From Candidatus Allofournierella pullicola (lineage in GTDB: Bacteria; Bacillota; Clostridia; Oscillospirales; Ruminococcaceae): a stretch of 64,000 bases of DNA. The notes beneath the pieces are model-generated. The model searched no databases and was not told where the DNA came from. It saw only the letters and a program-made list of their open reading frames with translations. The first letter of the stretch is position 1. Every line of letters begins with the position of its first letter. Of this stretch, positions 62,399 through 64,000 are shown piece after piece. The stretch lies in NCBI GenBank assembly GCA_019114225.1, contig DXFW01000002.1, forward strand, positions 124,001-188,000, written 5' to 3'. A program made the position numbers and the translations under genes.

Positions 62399-62725
62399 TT
62401 ATTTCAGCTCGTTCCACTGGCTCTTGATGAACAGGCCGGTGATGACCGGCACCAGCGCGGAACCGATGAGGGACATCACAATGGCCGGCACGGCGCCCAG
62501 AGTGCTCATGTTCTGGGTGACGCCCACCACAAAGGAGCCCACGGCGCACAGGCACATCACGATGTAGCCTGCCCTGCGCCGGGCGAACAGCAGAGCGCAC
62601 AGGCCGATGATGGAAACAACGGCGATGGCCACCGACAGCCAGCGTCCTTCGGAAAGGTTCAGCCCGGTGGTGCACACGCAGAGCACCAGGGCGATCCACA
62701 GCCAGATCTTAGCCGGTTTTTTCAT
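62399..62725 (-). CDS. Small membrane protein (108 aa) downstream of bilS
   Basis: The protein has three or four hydrophobic segments (about 8-22, 30-46, 53-70 and 75-98) and almost no loops, with ARRRAGY between the second and third. I recognise no family. A gap of 34 bases separates it from bilS, with GGAGGATAC before the ATG, and a terminator follows, so it is probably the third gene of the bilirubin-reduction unit. Roles in pigment uptake, product export or anchoring are all possible; none is shown. Confidence 0.7.
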   Translation of the reverse strand: MKKPAKIWLWIALVLCVCTTGLNLSEGRWLSVAIAVVSIIGLCALLFARRRAGYIVMCLCAVGSFVVGVTQNMSTLGAVPAIVMSLIGSALVPVITGLFIKSQWNELK

Positions 62726-62759
62726 TTTTGTATCCTCCGATCATTTTGATAGGTGATGT

Positions 62760-63254
62760 TCAGGCGCGGACGGCCTCCGTCAGCCGGGCCAGGTCCTCCG
62801 CGTCGGGATGGGAGAGGGCACGGTCGAAGTTCTCGATCATGGCCTCCAGGTTGGGAGCATGGCCGGGCGCGGCCAGCATTGCCTCGTAGCGCTGGCGCAC
62901 CGCCTGGGGCATTTTGCCCTGGCACATGTAGCTGCCCGCCAGGGTGCAGTCCGGCCCGAGGTTTGCCTGCACCCGCTTCAGCACCGCCTGGAAATAGGCG
63001 GGCTGGCTGCCGAATCCGGCGGTGCCGAACAGGAACACTTCCTTGCCCTCCACGCCGGAGAGAAAGGCCGCCAGCGCCTCGTCGCAGCTGCCCTTGTCGG
63101 TCCAGAAGCCGACATACAGCCGGTCGGCCGCCAGCGCCGCCGCGTCGGGACCGCCGAAGTAAACGCAGTCCTCCGCGGGCAGGGCCTTTTGGATGGTCCG
63201 GGCCAGCAGCTCGGTGTTGCCGGTGCGGCTGGAATAAACGATGGCATAGGTCAT
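62760..63254 (-). CDS. bilS: Flavodoxin-like protein BilS
   Basis: The FMN phosphate loop is visible at the start (YSSRTGNTELLA). FGTAGFGSQPAYFQ and GSYMCQGKMPQAV belong to the flavodoxin fold of the gut BilS group. Length 164. It overlaps bilR by ATGA. BilS is known to lie next to bilirubin reductase BilR and is thought to support it, perhaps by electron delivery or flavin exchange. The call rests mainly on the adjacent BilR signature; a generic flavodoxin is the alternative. Confidence 0.82.
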   Translation of the reverse strand: MTYAIVYSSRTGNTELLARTIQKALPAEDCVYFGGPDAAALAADRLYVGFWTDKGSCDEALAAFLSGVEGKEVFLFGTAGFGSQPAYFQAVLKRVQANLGPDCTLAGSYMCQGKMPQAVRQRYEAMLAAPGHAPNLEAMIENFDRALSHPDAEDLARLTEAVRA

Positions 63255-64000
63255 TTGTGGTTGCCTCCTTCAAAAATGCAGTGAACGCCTTTGTGCCCCA
63301 TCAGGCCGCCCAGGCAGCCTTTGTTGCACCGCACACAGCGGCGCACCCCGGCGGCCCGGCCGGTGAGCACCTTGTTTGGCCAGTCCGGGTCAGCGATGAG
63401 CTGCCGGCTCATGGCCGCGCAGTCTATGCGGCCTTCGGCCAGCTGCCGCTCCACGAAGTCCGGGTCGGTCAGTCCGCCCACACCGCACACCGGCAGGCGG
63501 GTGTGCTGCCGCACCAGATCGCACAGGAACAAAAAGCAGCCCTCGCCCCCGAAGTCCGGGTGGCTTGCCGGGGGAATGGTGTCCTGCAAGGCGCAGTGGT
63601 TTGCAAGGGTCACATGGAAACTGGTCACTCCCGCGGCCTCCAGCAGCGGCACAGCCACTGCCAGCTCGCCGGGCAGAAGGCCCGCACGGCCGTAGTTTTC
63701 CAGCCGCACCACCAGCTTGAAGTCGATGGGCAGGTCCGGCTCCCGGGCCCGCACCGCCTCCACCGCCTCCAGCGCAAAGCGCAGACGGTTTTCCAGGCTG
63801 CCGCCGTAGGCGTCGGTGCGCCGGTTGAACAGGGGCGAGGCAAAGCTGCCGCACATTCTGTCGCCGTGCACCTGCACCAGGTCGAAGCCCGCCCGGCGGG
63901 CCTGGGCCGCCGCGCTGCCGAAGGCCGCGGTGATCTGCCGCACCCTGCCGGCCGGCAGGGCCGTGATGTAGGGGCCCGCCGCCTCGTTCAGCTTCTGCCG
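63251..64000 (-). CDS. bilR: Bilirubin reductase BilR (old yellow enzyme family), N-terminus outside window
   Basis: The visible 249 residues are the C-terminal part of an FMN/Fe-S TIM-barrel enzyme. The usual catalytic HAAHGYL of dienoyl-CoA reductases is replaced by HGDRMCGSF (HGDR at 63857-63868); Asp and Arg at this place are the residues reported to mark BilR. SPLFNRRTDAYGGSLENR follows. A four-Cys cluster motif C-x2-C-x3-C-x11-C (RCVRCNKGC to VHC) ends the protein, with no extra FAD/NAD domain, so this is a short form. BilR reduces bilirubin to urobilinogen in gut bacteria. Coupled to bilS by overlap. Confidence 0.85.
   Translation of the reverse strand, partial: RQKLNEAAGPYITALPAGRVRQITAAFGSAAAQARRAGFDLVQVHGDRMCGSFASPLFNRRTDAYGGSLENRLRFALEAVEAVRAREPDLPIDFKLVVRLENYGRAGLLPGELAVAVPLLEAAGVTSFHVTLANHCALQDTIPPASHPDFGGEGCFLFLCDLVRQHTRLPVCGVGGLTDPDFVERQLAEGRIDCAAMSRQLIADPDWPNKVLTGRAAGVRRCVRCNKGCLGGLMGHKGVHCIFEGGNHK

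Noticed and set aside
1-64000. tRNA, rRNA, CRISPR arrays, insertion sequences, prophage
   Set aside because: No cloverleaf-like segment, repeat-spacer array, transposase or integrase reading frame was recognised. This was by eye only; a covariance-model search would be decisive for RNAs.

Overview
The window is chromosomal DNA of a GC-rich Firmicute. The best guess is a gut Oscillospiraceae/Ruminococcaceae relative of Faecalibacterium, Gemmiger or Subdoligranulum. The basis is high GC with strong AGGAGG ribosome sites, the glgB-glgC-glgD-glgA order with a separate GlgD subunit, clostridial-type GH3 glucosidases, a BofC-like protein, and a bilirubin-reductase pair at the right end. This placement is inference; no rRNA, tRNA, mobile element or CRISPR array was seen. 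I call 55 protein genes, two of them cut by the window ends. Transcription units are mostly short and bounded by clear hairpin terminators.

Left end (1-8290): a Ser/Thr phosphosignalling island. It has two PP2C phosphatases, a secreted HtrA-like protease tethered to a cytoplasmic FHA domain, and two zinc-ribbon Ser/Thr kinases. The second kinase carries a very large extracellular beta-helix-like region. A convergent gene of unknown function follows. Next (8413-19470): deoC behind a 48-residue membrane peptide, a ZIP metal transporter whose ribosome site lies inside the deoC terminator, a lipoprotein with a PhoB-type two-component system, yqhQ-prmC, and recA-recX-rimO-pgsA.

Centre: the glycogen operon (19627-25664), in which glgB is split by an in-frame TAG although the reading frame is otherwise intact; a beta-lactamase-fold protein; udk; and a five-gene reverse-strand cluster (27556-31849) of FkbH-like HAD enzyme, acyl carrier protein, MaoC hydratase, SDR reductase and GNAT transferase. 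That cluster looks like a self-contained acyl-ACP pathway and is my main candidate for an undescribed system. A BofC-like protein and a class A penicillin-binding protein follow; the latter has its only good ribosome site in front of an ATA codon. Then come the threonine/lysine-branch genes (ACT regulator, hom, thrB, lysC) and a LytTR two-component pair.

Right part: two GH3 glycosidases, one membrane-anchored with inverted domain order; GtrA, a GT2 glycosyltransferase and UDP-galactopyranose mutase for surface glycans; an ECF sigma/anti-sigma module; nagB with a sugar oxidoreductase; a GT8 transferase; an LRR/InlB-repeat surface protein; a DUF975-PF06541 fusion; brnQ; a small membrane protein; and bilS-bilR, the flavodoxin-like and reductase genes linked to reduction of bilirubin to urobilinogen, with bilR running off the window end.
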